A stretch of DNA of 64,000 nt from assembly GCF_947496995.1 (NCBI RefSeq), contig NZ_CANMFD010000006.1:124001-188000 (forward strand), given 5' to 3'. Below the pieces are notes generated by a model. The model had not been told where the DNA came from. It searched no databases and saw nothing but the letters and a program-made list of their open reading frames with translations. The translations under genes and the position numbers were made by a program. Source of the stretch: an uncultured Roseibium sp. GTDB taxonomy: Bacteria; Pseudomonadota; Alphaproteobacteria; Rhizobiales; Stappiaceae. This document shows positions 1-9,622 of the stretch, one piece after another (the stretch's first letter is position 1; the number at the start of each line of letters is the position of its first letter).

Positions 1-221
1 CTGGGAAAGTGTCATGCTGATCAAGAATTCCATACCATAGACGCAAGTCAGTTGCCGTTTATATAGATGCGGCAGGATAAGGACACGTAAATCTGTTTCA
101 GGTGGTACGGTCCCCTGCGCCATCGGTCCGTATGTGGATACGCCGGGCACGCGGTGCAGGGTCAAGCCCCGCAATGACCGGGAAAAAAAGGTGCAGGCGC
201 AGAAACTGCGGGCTGATACTG
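1..221. other. intergenic, no gene seen
   Basis: No reading frame with recognisable protein features lies here. Around 110-180 there is a GC-rich stretch with short inverted segments resembling the dispersed non-coding repeats common between alphaproteobacterial genes. It lies downstream of the minus-strand XRE gene, so it probably holds that operon's 3' end. I see no convincing hairpin plus T-tract. Confidence 0.4.
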
Positions 222-593
222 TCAGATATCGTCTTTCGCCGCCGCGACCCGCAGCTGATGCAGGAGCGCCGCGAGCGAGTCATCCGACAGTCCGCCGATT
301 TTCTGCGCAAGCTGGTTGGCCAGCTCGGTGGCTCTGGGGTTCATTCCCGCCGTGTCGATGGTGACGCGAGGGTCGGACAATTCGGCAAGCCGCTGAATTT
401 CTTCCGCCTCGTCCCAGATGACGTTGAAATAGGTGATGATCCGCTGCACCAGGAACCAGGTGGGCTTGCCGCGCTTGCCGTGTTCGAGCGCGGACAGATA
501 GGCGCTGGAGACGGAGAGCGCCGCGGCCATTTCCTTCAGCGAAACCCCTCGTTTCGTCCTGAGTTCCCGGATTTTCGCGCCAAGCGGTGTCAC
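222..593 (-). CDS. XRE-family helix-turn-helix regulator
   Basis: A small single-domain DNA-binding protein of about 123 aa. The N-terminal part (about residues 5-60) reads as a Cro/C1-type HTH: GAKIRELRTKRGVS, then MAAALSVSSAYLSALEHG. A conserved-looking IIWDEAEE-type stretch follows (here VIWDEAEEIQ). I chose a GTG start at 593: it lies 4 nt after the stop of the upstream Smr gene and has an AAGG ribosome-binding site about 7 nt before it. An ATG start at 653 is possible but would overlap Smr by 56 nt. It is the last gene of the Tim44-mltA-smr-xre minus-strand run. Target unknown. Confidence 0.8.
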   Translation of the reverse strand: MTPLGAKIRELRTKRGVSLKEMAAALSVSSAYLSALEHGKRGKPTWFLVQRIITYFNVIWDEAEEIQRLAELSDPRVTIDTAGMNPRATELANQLAQKIGGLSDDSLAALLHQLRVAAAKDDI

Positions 594-597
594 GGCC

Positions 598-1170
598 CTA
601 CCTTTTTCTTCGAACGCGGACGTAAAGTGCGCCGGCTCCGCCATGGCTGGCATGCGCTTCCTCGTATCCGATTACGACGGAACGCAGGTCCGGCAAGGAA
701 AGCCACTGCGGGACCATTCTGCGCAAAATTCCCCGTTCGTCCATATAGGCACGGTCCGGACCTCCCCCTTTTCCGGTGATCACCAGAACAACCTTATGCT
801 GGCGGGCCTGGGCCTGGTACAAAAATCCGCGCAGCCGCTCATGAGCCTGGTGCTGGGTGAGACCGTGCAGGTCGATCCGGGAATCGATGGCCTGAACGCC
901 CCGGACGATTTTCCTGCGGAAGCGATGTTCCAGCTGGTGCAGCGGCTGCGGAGGCGCCGGTTGCTTTTCCGCAGGCGGCGGCTTGATCGCGGTGGCGGTT
1001 TTCGAGGCCTTGCGGCTTCCGGTAGGTGCCGCCTCCTCCAGGGATTTTGCCAGTTCTTTTTCAAGTTCGGAGGCGCGCTCGGGGTGCATCGGTGTCAATG
1101 TGCGGGTTACCTTGCCCCACAGGTCCCGGTCCTCCGGTGAAAGCGTTCCCCTTTTCCCGCGCTTCGACAT
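598..1170 (-). CDS. Smr domain protein
   Basis: 190 aa. The N-terminal ~85 residues are charged and proline-rich, probably disordered. The C-terminal half is a Smr domain: IDLHGLTQ...AHERL, VLVITGKGG, GILRRMVPQWL, and the closing HGGAGALYVRVRR. Stand-alone Smr proteins are nucleic-acid-binding proteins and some are endonucleases related to the MutS2 C-terminus; the exact substrate here is unknown. It begins 3 nt after the mltA stop, so the two are almost certainly co-transcribed. Confidence 0.88.
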   Translation of the reverse strand: MSKRGKRGTLSPEDRDLWGKVTRTLTPMHPERASELEKELAKSLEEAAPTGSRKASKTATAIKPPPAEKQPAPPQPLHQLEHRFRRKIVRGVQAIDSRIDLHGLTQHQAHERLRGFLYQAQARQHKVVLVITGKGGGPDRAYMDERGILRRMVPQWLSLPDLRSVVIGYEEAHASHGGAGALYVRVRRKR

Positions 1171-1173
1171 CCT

Positions 1174-2394
1174 TCAGTCCGTCGCCGCCGTGCTGCCGGT
1201 CAATCTTGAAGTCAGTCTTGAATTGGGCACCAGCAACGTGAATTTCGCCTTGTGACGGATGGCACCGGCACTTTGTCCCGCGGTATCGCCCGAACCGGTA
1301 AAGATGTCGCCGCGCGCCCTTCCCCTGATCGCTGAGCCTGTGTCGTCGGCCACCAGGAGACGCGCGAATTCCTTGTCTGTCTCGTCCGGATCTTCAAACC
1401 CTGAAGCAACGAACACCAGTGCGCCGTAGGGAAAGTGTTCGGGATCGATCGCCAGGCTGCGACCGGCCACCAGCGGCAGACCTGCGGCGCCGACCGGTCC
1501 TTGATCCGGCCCGGTTTCCGTCACCTCCCGGAAGAAGATGTAGGAGCGGTTTTCCCGCAACAGGTCATCGCGCCGGTCCGGATGTTTCGCCAGCCAGCCG
1601 CGCAAACCGGCCATGGTGAAATCTTCCGGCGTACCTTCGCCGCGCGTCACCAGCAGGCGTCCGATGCCGGTATAGGGATGACCGGTCTTTCCGGCGTAGC
1701 CGACGCGCATCACCGAACCGTCAGTCATGCGCAGGCGGGCGGATCCCTGCACGTGAATGAAATACGCATCGACCGGATCCGCCAGCCAGACAAGCTCCAG
1801 CCTCTCGTCATCGAGCGCCCCGTCCATGATCGCCCCCCGGTCCGGCAGCTCGCTCACTGTTTTTCCCCTGCGGCGGCCGTGGCTCAGATGCGCCGGCCAG
1901 TTTTCCGGCCGGATTTCTTCGGTGACCGGCTCTAGCCCGGCGGGTTTCTTGTGCAGCGGAACGGAAAACGTTTCGGTCCTGTGACGGGATGCGGCGACTT
2001 CCGGCTCGTAATATCCGGTAACGAAGCCTTGCTCGGCATTACGGAACGGGGTGAAACGGCTTTCGAAAAACTGCCGCGCCGCAGCGTCGGACCCGTCGTT
2101 GGCGGTCCGTGCGTCCGAACACAGCCGGGTCAGTTCGTCCGGCTGCAGCCGAAGGAAGTGCGGACCTTCAGGGAGGGTGACGGACGGATCGCAGAACCGC
2201 AGGAAGCTGGCCAGGGCCGCCGAATGATCGTCCTGTTGCCAACCGGGGAGGCGGGCGAAGGAGGTTTCCTGGAAGTGTTCCGGCAACTGCGGGCCTGGCT
2301 GCATGGCTGTGGCCGCTCCTGAAAACGAAAGCGGCGCGGTCAGGACCGCGCCAGTCAAAAAAACGGCGAGCAGGGGAGCCAGCGGTGGCCGCAT
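1174..2394 (-). CDS. mltA: membrane-bound lytic murein transglycosylase A
   Basis: About 406 aa. MltA cleaves the MurNAc-GlcNAc glycosidic bond of peptidoglycan with formation of 1,6-anhydro-MurNAc. A signal peptide (hydrophobic residues 4-28, ending near SGAATA) directs it to the periplasm. I see no lipobox cysteine, unlike the E. coli lipoprotein. The MltA-specific region contains GFVTGYYEPE and HVQGSARLRM; the C-terminal 3D barrel contains LAIDPEHFPYGALVF and VADDTGSAIRG, whose aspartates include the expected catalytic Asp (about D351). An ATG at 2394 with AGGGG upstream is preferred to the ATG at 2415. It sits in an operon with the Tim44-like gene upstream and smr downstream. Confidence 0.93.
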   Translation of the reverse strand: MRPPLAPLLAVFLTGAVLTAPLSFSGAATAMQPGPQLPEHFQETSFARLPGWQQDDHSAALASFLRFCDPSVTLPEGPHFLRLQPDELTRLCSDARTANDGSDAAARQFFESRFTPFRNAEQGFVTGYYEPEVAASRHRTETFSVPLHKKPAGLEPVTEEIRPENWPAHLSHGRRRGKTVSELPDRGAIMDGALDDERLELVWLADPVDAYFIHVQGSARLRMTDGSVMRVGYAGKTGHPYTGIGRLLVTRGEGTPEDFTMAGLRGWLAKHPDRRDDLLRENRSYIFFREVTETGPDQGPVGAAGLPLVAGRSLAIDPEHFPYGALVFVASGFEDPDETDKEFARLLVADDTGSAIRGRARGDIFTGSGDTAGQSAGAIRHKAKFTLLVPNSRLTSRLTGSTAATD

Positions 2395-2417
2395 GGTCCG
2401 TCCCCTGCGCGTCATGT

Positions 2418-3140
2418 TTACTCTGCGGATTCGGTCGCGACGAGTTTCCAGTTCGGATCGCGGGTCGCTGTGTCCCGCGCGAATGTCCAGATATCGACCA
2501 CTTCGGTCACCTTGGAAGGATCGCCGTCCACCACTTCGCCCGCCTTGTCGCGTGTCGCGGAGATCAGCTGGCTGTGAATTTTCACGGTGACCTGGGCCGT
2601 CGAGCCCTTCAGGGCCGCTTCGACGATTTCGGCCTTGTCGATACCGACAAAGGTGGATTCGATGGTTTCACCGCGTTTCTCGCGGTCGTCTATCGCGGAC
2701 ACGAAGCCTTCGTAGACATCTCGCGAGAGCAGGTTCTTGAGGGCTTTCTTGTCGCCATCGGCAAAGGCCATGACGATCATTTCATACGCGGCGCGCGCAC
2801 CCTGAAGAAACGGTTCGGGTTCGAAACTGCGGTCGACAGAAAGAATCTGCTTCAGCGCGCTGTTGAGCGCCGTTCCGGCGGGGGCCATCTTGTCGATGAC
2901 CACGTCTCCGCCCGGGCCCTCCGCTTCCAGAGCTTCCGACTGCTCGGATGTCTGGTTCGGCAGCGGGATCACGTTATCCTGGCCGTTCGGCTTGCCTTTG
3001 GGCTGTTCCGGCTTCGAATAGGGATCGAAGGGCGGGCGTTCATTGCCCGTACGCTTGCCCAGGACCGAGCGCAGTTTGAACAGAATGAAAACCGCTAGTC
3101 CCATGAGGAGGAGCGTTACTGGGTCAAAAATCTCATTCAT
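2418..3140 (-). CDS. Tim44/TimA-family membrane-anchored protein
   Basis: 240 aa. A single N-terminal membrane segment (PVTLLLMGLAVFILFKL, about residues 7-23) is followed by a basic, proline-rich linker and a C-terminal Tim44-like domain (about 95-240) including FLQGARAAYEMIVMAFADGD and a DIWTFARD element near the end. Alphaproteobacterial Tim44-like proteins are considered relatives of the mitochondrial import motor subunit; their bacterial role is uncertain. It is the first gene of a tight minus-strand operon with mltA 2 nt to 24 nt away, which suggests an envelope-linked function. Confidence 0.88.
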   Translation of the reverse strand: MNEIFDPVTLLLMGLAVFILFKLRSVLGKRTGNERPPFDPYSKPEQPKGKPNGQDNVIPLPNQTSEQSEALEAEGPGGDVVIDKMAPAGTALNSALKQILSVDRSFEPEPFLQGARAAYEMIVMAFADGDKKALKNLLSRDVYEGFVSAIDDREKRGETIESTFVGIDKAEIVEAALKGSTAQVTVKIHSQLISATRDKAGEVVDGDPSKVTEVVDIWTFARDTATRDPNWKLVATESAE

Positions 3141-3375
3141 TTTTTGTTCCGGCTACCCTTCTAAGGCCTAGAAGCCGCCCCTTGTTTGGTCAGGTGAGCG
3201 CCGCCCAACGCTCAATGTCTACTGTGTTCATAATTTAGGGGCCGTTGAACCAGCATCCAGACCCAAGAGCAAGACTGAATCTTGTAAAGACCGTCTTTCC
3301 TGGAACGCCTGCTCGCATTTTTGTGACCGAATGTCTACCTTAAGGACTAACAGACTATCAGACGATGGAGGTCCC

Positions 3376-3900
3376 GTGGGACTTTATATCATTGCCGGCA
3401 TACTTCTTCTGCCGTTGATCGAAATTGCAGTCTTCATCTGGGTGGGCGGCATGATCGGCGTTTTCCCGACAATCCTGCTGACGGTAATCACCGCTCTGGC
3501 CGGCACGCTCATGCTGCGCCAGCAGGGCCTGTCTCTGCTCATGCGCATGCAGAAGGAGCTCGACGCCGGTCGCGCGCCCGGAAGCGAGGTGATGCAGGGT
3601 GCAATGATCGTCGTGGCGAGCATATTGCTGCTGATCCCGGGCTTCGTAACCGATGCCATCGGCCTTCTGCTGTTCATCCCGCCGGTTCGAGAGGCCCTTG
3701 TCCGCTTCATTCTTTCGCGGTCCAACGTCGTCATTGTCCAGGGCGGAACGGCGGCGCGCAGGCCCGGCGACGGTGTCGTCGACCTGGACGCGGAGGACTG
3801 GTCGGAAAAGAACGGCGGCGGGTCCGGAGGCGCCGCAGGAACCGGCCAGCCGAGAATCAGCCCGTGGAACAACGACGACCCCGGCAAGCCCGGAGCCTGA
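3376..3900 (+). CDS. fxsA: FxsA family membrane protein
   Basis: About 174 aa. FxsA proteins are small inner-membrane proteins; E. coli FxsA affects F-exclusion of phage T7. The start fits the family pattern, PLIEIAVFIWVGG, followed by helices around LLTVITALAGTLMLRQQG, the MQKELDAGR...MQGAMIVVASILLLIPGFVTDAIG core, and a hydrophilic glycine-rich tail. I prefer the GTG at 3376 preceded by GGAGG to the ATG at 3331, because homologues begin right at the first membrane helix. It is divergent from the Tim44-mltA operon, with about 235 nt between. Confidence 0.88.
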   Translation: MGLYIIAGILLLPLIEIAVFIWVGGMIGVFPTILLTVITALAGTLMLRQQGLSLLMRMQKELDAGRAPGSEVMQGAMIVVASILLLIPGFVTDAIGLLLFIPPVREALVRFILSRSNVVIVQGGTAARRPGDGVVDLDAEDWSEKNGGGSGGAAGTGQPRISPWNNDDPGKPGA

Positions 3901-3915
3901 AGATTCCGGCCCTTG

Positions 3916-3935
3916 CGGTCACCAAATCGTGACCG
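3916..3935 (+). terminator. hairpin after fxsA
   Basis: Perfect 7-bp stem CGGTCAC/GTGACCG with a 6-nt loop, starting 15 nt after the fxsA stop. No T-tract follows, so it is a terminator-like or mRNA-stabilising hairpin, not a canonical intrinsic terminator. Confidence 0.35.
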
Positions 3936-4040
3936 GCCCTGTATGCGTAATTTTAACCGGTGCGGTTTAAATCCTGCGCAAGCGGCATGCATCCGACCTG
4001 AATTGCAAGGCATGCCCGGGCTGAAACAGGGCAGCGGAAG

Positions 4041-5072
4041 ATGGGCACAAGTCGCGTTGACTGGGTCGATACGGCCAAGGGCATCTGCATCATCTTCGTC
4101 GTGATGATGCATTCGGTGCTCGGCGTGGAGGCAGCCGCCGGCAAGACCGGCTGGATGCACGCAGTCGTCGCCTTCGCCGCTCCGTTCCGCATGCCGGATT
4201 TCTTCCTGATTTCGGGCCTCTTTCTCGCCAATGTCATCACGAGAGACTGGAAGCTCTATCTCGATCGCAAGGTCGTTCATTTCGCTTACTTTTACGTGCT
4301 CTGGATGACCATCCAGTTCGCGGTCAAGGCGCCGGTCTTTGTCGGCGACATGGGCGTCGCCGGCACTCTGGAATTCTATCTCACCAGTTTCATCCAGCCT
4401 TTCGGCACCTTGTGGTTCATCTACATGCTGCCGGTCTTCTTCGTCGTCTCGAAACTTGCCCATGACTGGCGCGTGCCCTGGCAGGTGATGCTCGCCGCGG
4501 GCGCGCTGCTGCAGATGGCTCCCATTCACACCGACTGGCTTCTCATCGACGAATTCGCCTCGCGTTTTGTCTTCTTCTACGCCGGGTATATCTTCGCTCC
4601 GCAGATCTTCGCTCTTGCCGCCTGGGCGCGCGAGCGAATCGGGATCAGCCTTGGCTATCTGCTGATCTGGGGCATCGTGAACGGCGGTCTGGTTGCTCTG
4701 GGCTGGTCGGCCAAGCCCGGCGTTGCGCTGGCCCTCGGCGCGGCAGGGGCCGGTGCCATCATCCTTACCAGCGCACTGCTGGTGAAGGCGGCCAGGCTCG
4801 ATATCCTGCGCCATTGCGGCGAAAATTCCATCGTCATCTATCTGGCGTTCTTCTTCCCGATGGGGGTCACCAGGGTGATTCTCCTCAAACTCGGCCTTCT
4901 GGATATCGGCACCGTCTCACTGATCGTCACGGCGGTTGCCACCGTCAGCCCGATGGTTCTCTTCTGGCTGATCCGCCGGACGAACAAGGGCTGGTTCCTG
5001 TTCCGGCGGCCCCAATGGGCCTATCTGAACGGGACTTTCGGCAGGAAAGCCCAAGCCCAGGCGGCGGAGTGA
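4041..5072 (+). CDS. acyltransferase 3 family integral membrane protein
   Basis: 343 aa with about ten hydrophobic helices. The N-terminus carries the acyltransferase-3/OafA signature RVDWVDTAKGICIIFVVMMHS, with the family's conserved histidine in the first helix, and a second conserved patch around FRMPDFFLISGLFLA. Members transfer acyl groups (acetyl, succinyl) to extracytoplasmic glycans, lipids or antibiotics; the substrate here cannot be read from sequence. The hydrophilic C-terminus (after about residue 318) is cytoplasmic. It stands alone between fxsA and polA, in the same direction. Confidence 0.85.
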   Translation: MGTSRVDWVDTAKGICIIFVVMMHSVLGVEAAAGKTGWMHAVVAFAAPFRMPDFFLISGLFLANVITRDWKLYLDRKVVHFAYFYVLWMTIQFAVKAPVFVGDMGVAGTLEFYLTSFIQPFGTLWFIYMLPVFFVVSKLAHDWRVPWQVMLAAGALLQMAPIHTDWLLIDEFASRFVFFYAGYIFAPQIFALAAWARERIGISLGYLLIWGIVNGGLVALGWSAKPGVALALGAAGAGAIILTSALLVKAARLDILRHCGENSIVIYLAFFFPMGVTRVILLKLGLLDIGTVSLIVTAVATVSPMVLFWLIRRTNKGWFLFRRPQWAYLNGTFGRKAQAQAAE

Positions 5073-5128
5073 AGGAGCCGGTGCGGAAATTTTCTCTTTA
5101 GGACTTTTCTCATGCCCCGGGTGCGGGC

Positions 5129-8125
5129 ATGATCCGCGCCATGTCGAGCCAAGATTCCTCCCCCGCCCTCACCGCTGACGACCATCTCATTCTGGTCGAC
5201 GGTTCCACCTTCATTTTCCGCGCCTACCACGCGCTGCCGCCGCTGACCCGCAAGCCGGACGGCCTGCCGGTCGGTGCCGTCTCCGGTTTCTGCAACATGC
5301 TGTGGAAGCTGCTGCAGGAGGGGCCTTCACCGGAAAAGGGCGACGAGCCGACGCATTTCGCGGTGATATTCGATCACTCGGCAAAAACCTTCCGCAATGA
5401 AATCTACCCGGAATACAAGGCGCACCGTCCGGACCCGCCGGAGGATCTGGTGCCGCAATTCGGGCTGATCCGAGAGGCGACGCGGGCCTTTTCCGTGCAT
5501 TGCGTCGAGCAGGAGGGCTTCGAGGCCGACGACCTGATTGCGACCTACGCCCGCCAGGCTGCCGAAATGGGTGCGCGCGTGACCATCGTTTCCGGCGACA
5601 AGGACCTGATGCAGCTCATCGGCCCGCATGTCGGCATGATCGACACGATGAAGAACAAGACCTTCGGCGAGGCGGAGGTTTTCGAAAAATTCGGTGTCGG
5701 TCCGGACAAAGTGGTCGAGGTCCAGTCCCTGGCCGGCGACAGCGTCGACAACGTTCCCGGCGTTCCTGGCATCGGTCTCAAGACTGCGGCGCTGTTGATC
5801 AACGAGTTCGGCGATCTGGAAACCCTTCTGGCGGAAGCGGGAACCATCAAGCAGAACAAGCGCCGGGAAAACCTCATCGAATTCGCCGACCAGGCCCGCG
5901 TCTCGCGGCAGCTCGTCACGCTGAAGCAGGACGTGCCGGTGGAAGTGCCGGTGACCGATCTTTCCGTGACCGCGCTGGATGGACCGAAGGCCGTCGGATT
6001 TCTGAAAGCAATGGGCTTCACCACGCTCACAAGGCGTGTCGCGGAGACCGCCGGAGCGGAGGCGGAGACCGTTGAAGCGGCGGAATTCGAGGTGCCCGGC
6101 TGGGATGTTCCGGACCACAAGGGCCGCATTCTGGAGCGCAGCGCCTCAAGTGCTGCCACATCGGCGGAAGGCCCCGGCGGAACCGGTGCGGACAAGGCCG
6201 GAGCCGGACCCGACGGCATGATGGTGCCGCAGACACTCGTTGAAGCCCGCGCCCATGGCATCAGGGCGATCCCGGTCGACTCCGGCACCTATGAGACTGT
6301 CACCAGTCTCGACCGGCTGAGGGAATGGTGCGCGGCTGCCTATGAGAAGGGTTATGTGGCCTTCGACACGGAAACCACATCCCTCGACGCCATGCAGGCG
6401 GAGCTCGTCGGCCTGTCGCTGGCGACCGAACCGGGCAAGGCCTGTTACGTGCCGCTCGCTCATGTGGACGGCGAGGGCGATCTTCTCGGCGGCGGCGGCC
6501 TGCTTCCCGGTCAGATCCCGTTGAAAGAAGCGCTGGAGGTTCTCAAGCCGATGCTGGAGGACCGCGCGGTTCTCAAGATCGCACAGAACCTGAAATACGA
6601 CTGGCTGGTGATGACACGCTACGGCATCGACATCGCCCCTTACGACGACACGATGCTGTTGTCCTATACGGTCGATGCGGGCAAGGGCGGCAACGGCATG
6701 GACGAGCTGTCCGAGCGGTGGCTCGGCCACAAGCCGATCCCCTTCAAGGAGGTCTGCGGCTCCGGCAAGTCGATGATCACCTTCGACAAGGTTCCCATCG
6801 ACAAGGCCTCCGCCTATGCGGCGGAAGACGCCGACGTGACCCTGCGCCTGTGGCTGATTCTCAAGCCGCGTCTTGCCGCCGATCACATGGCAACCGTTTA
6901 TGAAACGCTTGAACGGCCCATGGTGCCGGTGCTGGCGCGCATGGAAAAGCGCGGCATTTCCGTCGACCGTCAGATGCTGTCACGGCTTTCCGGCAATTTT
7001 GCGCAAGGGATGGCGGCGCTGGAGGCCGAGATCCATGAGCTTGCCGGCCAGAGCTTCAATATCGGTTCGCCCAAGCAGCTCGGCGATATTCTTTTCGGCA
7101 AGATGAACCTGCCGGGTGGCAAGAAGACCAAGACAGGCGCCTGGTCGACATCCGTTCAGGTGCTGGACGATCTGGCCGCCGAAGGTCACGAGCTGCCGTC
7201 GAAGATCGTCGCTTGGCGCCAGCTCTCCAAGCTGAAATCAACCTATTCGGACGCCCTGCCTGGTTATATCAACCCGGAATCGAGCCGGGTGCACACGTCC
7301 TACGCGCTGGCCGCGACCACGACAGGCCGCCTGTCGTCCTCCGAGCCGAACCTGCAGAACATTCCCGTCAGGACGGAAGAGGGCCGCAAGATCCGCAAGG
7401 CGTTCATCGCCGAAAAGGGTCACAAGCTGGTTTCGGCCGATTACAGCCAGATCGAGCTCAGGGTGCTGGCGCATATGGCCGACATCCCGCAGCTGAAGAA
7501 GGCGTTCGACGACGGCCTCGACATTCACGCCATGACGGCCAGCGAAATGTTCGGCACGCCGATCGAGGGCATGGACCCGATGGTCCGCCGCCGGGCCAAG
7601 GCTATCAATTTCGGCATCATCTACGGCATTTCCGCCTTCGGCCTTGCGAACCAGCTCGGCATCAGCCGCGGCGAGGCAGGCGACTACATCAAGACCTATT
7701 TCGAACGCTTCCCGGGCATCAAGGAATACATGGAGACGATCAAGAAACAGGTTCATGCGGACGGTTTCGTCACCACGATCTTCGGCCGCAAAGCCCATTA
7801 CCCGGAGGTCAACACCAACAACCCCAATCATCGCGCCTTTTACGAGCGCGCCGCCATCAACGCGCCGATCCAGGGCTCTGCCGCCGACATCCTCCGCCGC
7901 GCCATGGTGCGCATGGAAGAGAGGCTGGACGGCTCGAAGCTGGACGCGCAGATGCTGCTGCAGGTGCATGACGAACTGATCTTCGAAGTGCCCGACGATC
8001 AGGTGGATGCCGCCATCCCGGTGATCCGGGAGGTCATGGAAAACGCCTGCGAACCGGTGCTCAAACTCTCCATCCCGCTTCAGGTCGACGCCCGCGCCGC
8101 CCACAACTGGGACGAGGCGCATTAG
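5129..8125 (+). CDS. polA: DNA polymerase I
   Basis: 998 aa, somewhat longer than E. coli PolA (928). All three domains are present and look active. The 5'-3' exonuclease (about 1-310) has FRAYHALPPL, DDLIATYA, SGDKDLMQL and PGVPGIGLKTA. The 3'-5' exonuclease (about 385-590) keeps DTE (D413, E415), IAQNLKYDW and YAAEDADVT. The polymerase domain has motif A SADYSQIELR (D771), the O-helix RRRAKAINFGIIYG and motif C QVHDELIFE (D948). The extra length is mostly an Ala/Gly-rich linker at about 310-385. A second start at 5141 would shorten it by 4 residues. It acts in Okazaki-fragment processing and repair synthesis. Confidence 0.97.
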   Translation: MIRAMSSQDSSPALTADDHLILVDGSTFIFRAYHALPPLTRKPDGLPVGAVSGFCNMLWKLLQEGPSPEKGDEPTHFAVIFDHSAKTFRNEIYPEYKAHRPDPPEDLVPQFGLIREATRAFSVHCVEQEGFEADDLIATYARQAAEMGARVTIVSGDKDLMQLIGPHVGMIDTMKNKTFGEAEVFEKFGVGPDKVVEVQSLAGDSVDNVPGVPGIGLKTAALLINEFGDLETLLAEAGTIKQNKRRENLIEFADQARVSRQLVTLKQDVPVEVPVTDLSVTALDGPKAVGFLKAMGFTTLTRRVAETAGAEAETVEAAEFEVPGWDVPDHKGRILERSASSAATSAEGPGGTGADKAGAGPDGMMVPQTLVEARAHGIRAIPVDSGTYETVTSLDRLREWCAAAYEKGYVAFDTETTSLDAMQAELVGLSLATEPGKACYVPLAHVDGEGDLLGGGGLLPGQIPLKEALEVLKPMLEDRAVLKIAQNLKYDWLVMTRYGIDIAPYDDTMLLSYTVDAGKGGNGMDELSERWLGHKPIPFKEVCGSGKSMITFDKVPIDKASAYAAEDADVTLRLWLILKPRLAADHMATVYETLERPMVPVLARMEKRGISVDRQMLSRLSGNFAQGMAALEAEIHELAGQSFNIGSPKQLGDILFGKMNLPGGKKTKTGAWSTSVQVLDDLAAEGHELPSKIVAWRQLSKLKSTYSDALPGYINPESSRVHTSYALAATTTGRLSSSEPNLQNIPVRTEEGRKIRKAFIAEKGHKLVSADYSQIELRVLAHMADIPQLKKAFDDGLDIHAMTASEMFGTPIEGMDPMVRRRAKAINFGIIYGISAFGLANQLGISRGEAGDYIKTYFERFPGIKEYMETIKKQVHADGFVTTIFGRKAHYPEVNTNNPNHRAFYERAAINAPIQGSAADILRRAMVRMEERLDGSKLDAQMLLQVHDELIFEVPDDQVDAAIPVIREVMENACEPVLKLSIPLQVDARAAHNWDEAH

Positions 8126-8143
8126 GCCTCTGGAGGGCCTGGA

Positions 8144-9283
8144 TCAGGTGTTCAGGGAACGCCGCCGGAAAATCGGCTGGATCAGACGGCGGTAAGCCAG
8201 CGCGAATCCCGTGTAGAACAGGAAGACGGAGGCCAGCGAAGCCAGACCCGCGAGGGTCTGGCCGAGAAGTCCGTAAACCTCGCCCGTGTGCAGAAAGCGC
8301 AGAAACACCCGGGCGCGCAGTCCGGGTGACTGGTCGTCCACACCGCTGACCCCAAGCACGTCGCCTGTCACGCGGGAGACCGTATAGGTCTTCTGGCGCG
8401 ACAATTGTGCGCCATTGCCCGTATCGACCGTGACGACGACACGCGCCGCCTGGTCCTGGGGAAGCTTGAGGGAAACGGTTCGCCAGGCGGGTTCAGCCTG
8501 TTTGAGCGTTTCCACGATGTCCTGAAAACTCACCGGATCGCCGTCAGCCCGTTGTTGGCCCTGAGGACTGTCCTGGGCACTCCGGCCTGCTTCGAGAGGC
8601 GTTACGGGCCCGAACGCGGCGGCCACCAGACCGCTTGCCCAGGGATAGGAAATCACAACGCCGGAAACCACGATTGCGAACAGCGGCACAAGGGACCAGA
8701 TCCCGAACACGTGGTGCCAGTTGTAATCGCGGGCCTTGGCGGTCGGCAGGTTGCCACGAAAAAGCAAGTTGAGCCTGACCACTCTCCAGGTCCATTTCTT
8801 CGGCCACCACAGATAAAGCCCCGAGATCAGGATGAAGAGAAAGCCGAGATTGGCGGCGCCGGTGATGGCCCGGCCGGTTTGCCGGCTTTCGCCGGAGAGA
8901 GCCAGCCACCGGTGCAGGTCGGTGACCGTGCCGAAAAAGGCATTTGTCGTCTCCGCCGCATCTTCCATGCGGACCCCGGAATACGGATCGAGCAGGCTGG
9001 TCTCCCGCCGGCTGATGGAGAGTTCGACCGGTGCGCCGGCGGAATTCGAAAAGACCAGTGAATTGCCGGGTTGCCCGCCGTTTTCGAGAACCACCCGTGC
9101 CATCTCGTCCACGGTGAGCGGCTGGACGCCTGACGCCTGTTCCACCGCGCGCTGTTCCATATGGGCGATGATCTGCCGTTCGTAGGTCAAGAGTACGCCG
9201 GTTGCCGACATCAACAGGATCACGAGGCCGAAAGTGATCCCGACGACGAGATGCGCCCAGAAAACAATGCGTTTGAATGACAT
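8144..9283 (-). CDS. PepSY-associated transmembrane protein
   Basis: 379 aa. Four membrane segments can be seen: residues about 8-32 (WAHLVVGITFGLVILLMSATG), 145-160, 190-215 (SLVPLFAIVVSGVVISYPWA) and 340-360. The large periplasmic loops carry PepSY-type regions. HWH/LHRW and HHVFG histidines sit near the membrane boundaries, typical of this family, some of which are encoded with TonB-dependent siderophore receptors and reduce or process ferric siderophores. No receptor gene is adjacent here, so an iron role is only a family-based guess. It converges on polA. Confidence 0.85.
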   Translation of the reverse strand: MSFKRIVFWAHLVVGITFGLVILLMSATGVLLTYERQIIAHMEQRAVEQASGVQPLTVDEMARVVLENGGQPGNSLVFSNSAGAPVELSISRRETSLLDPYSGVRMEDAAETTNAFFGTVTDLHRWLALSGESRQTGRAITGAANLGFLFILISGLYLWWPKKWTWRVVRLNLLFRGNLPTAKARDYNWHHVFGIWSLVPLFAIVVSGVVISYPWASGLVAAAFGPVTPLEAGRSAQDSPQGQQRADGDPVSFQDIVETLKQAEPAWRTVSLKLPQDQAARVVVTVDTGNGAQLSRQKTYTVSRVTGDVLGVSGVDDQSPGLRARVFLRFLHTGEVYGLLGQTLAGLASLASVFLFYTGFALAYRRLIQPIFRRRSLNT

Positions 9284-9622
9284 GGCGGTACGGTTGTCCT
9301 GTTCCGAATGAAGGCGAGAGGGCCGATTTTCGCTCTAGCTTCAGCCATTCCCGCTGTCAAAGCCTTGAGGCCGCATTGCCGGTGTGAATTTGTAACCGAC
9401 TGTCGCAGGTCGCGAAGACCGGAAATGCCCGATAGCGCCGAAGTGTCTGATTGCAGGCATAATCTTGTTGTTGGCCGTCAGGTTTGCAGGCGGCTGTATC
9501 GGGCCGAATACATTTTCCAGGCCCCGGCCGCCTCGAACAGGCGCGCGCGGTTCTGAAAGAAGACGGCCCCGACTTCACGCTGGAGGCCGGGGCCGGATGT
9601 GTCGTTCCGCTCACATTGAGCG
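9284..9622. other. intergenic gap, no gene seen
   Basis: 339 nt between two minus-strand genes. Short frames exist on both strands but none has a ribosome-binding site with protein-like content. It should contain the promoter of the PepSY gene and the 3' end of the chemoreceptor transcript. I see no strong hairpin-T-tract. Confidence 0.4.

Noticed and set aside
9308..9614. Short frames between the PepSY and chemoreceptor genes
   Set aside because: No ribosome-binding sites, overlapping on both strands, Arg/Ala-rich shadow-like composition.
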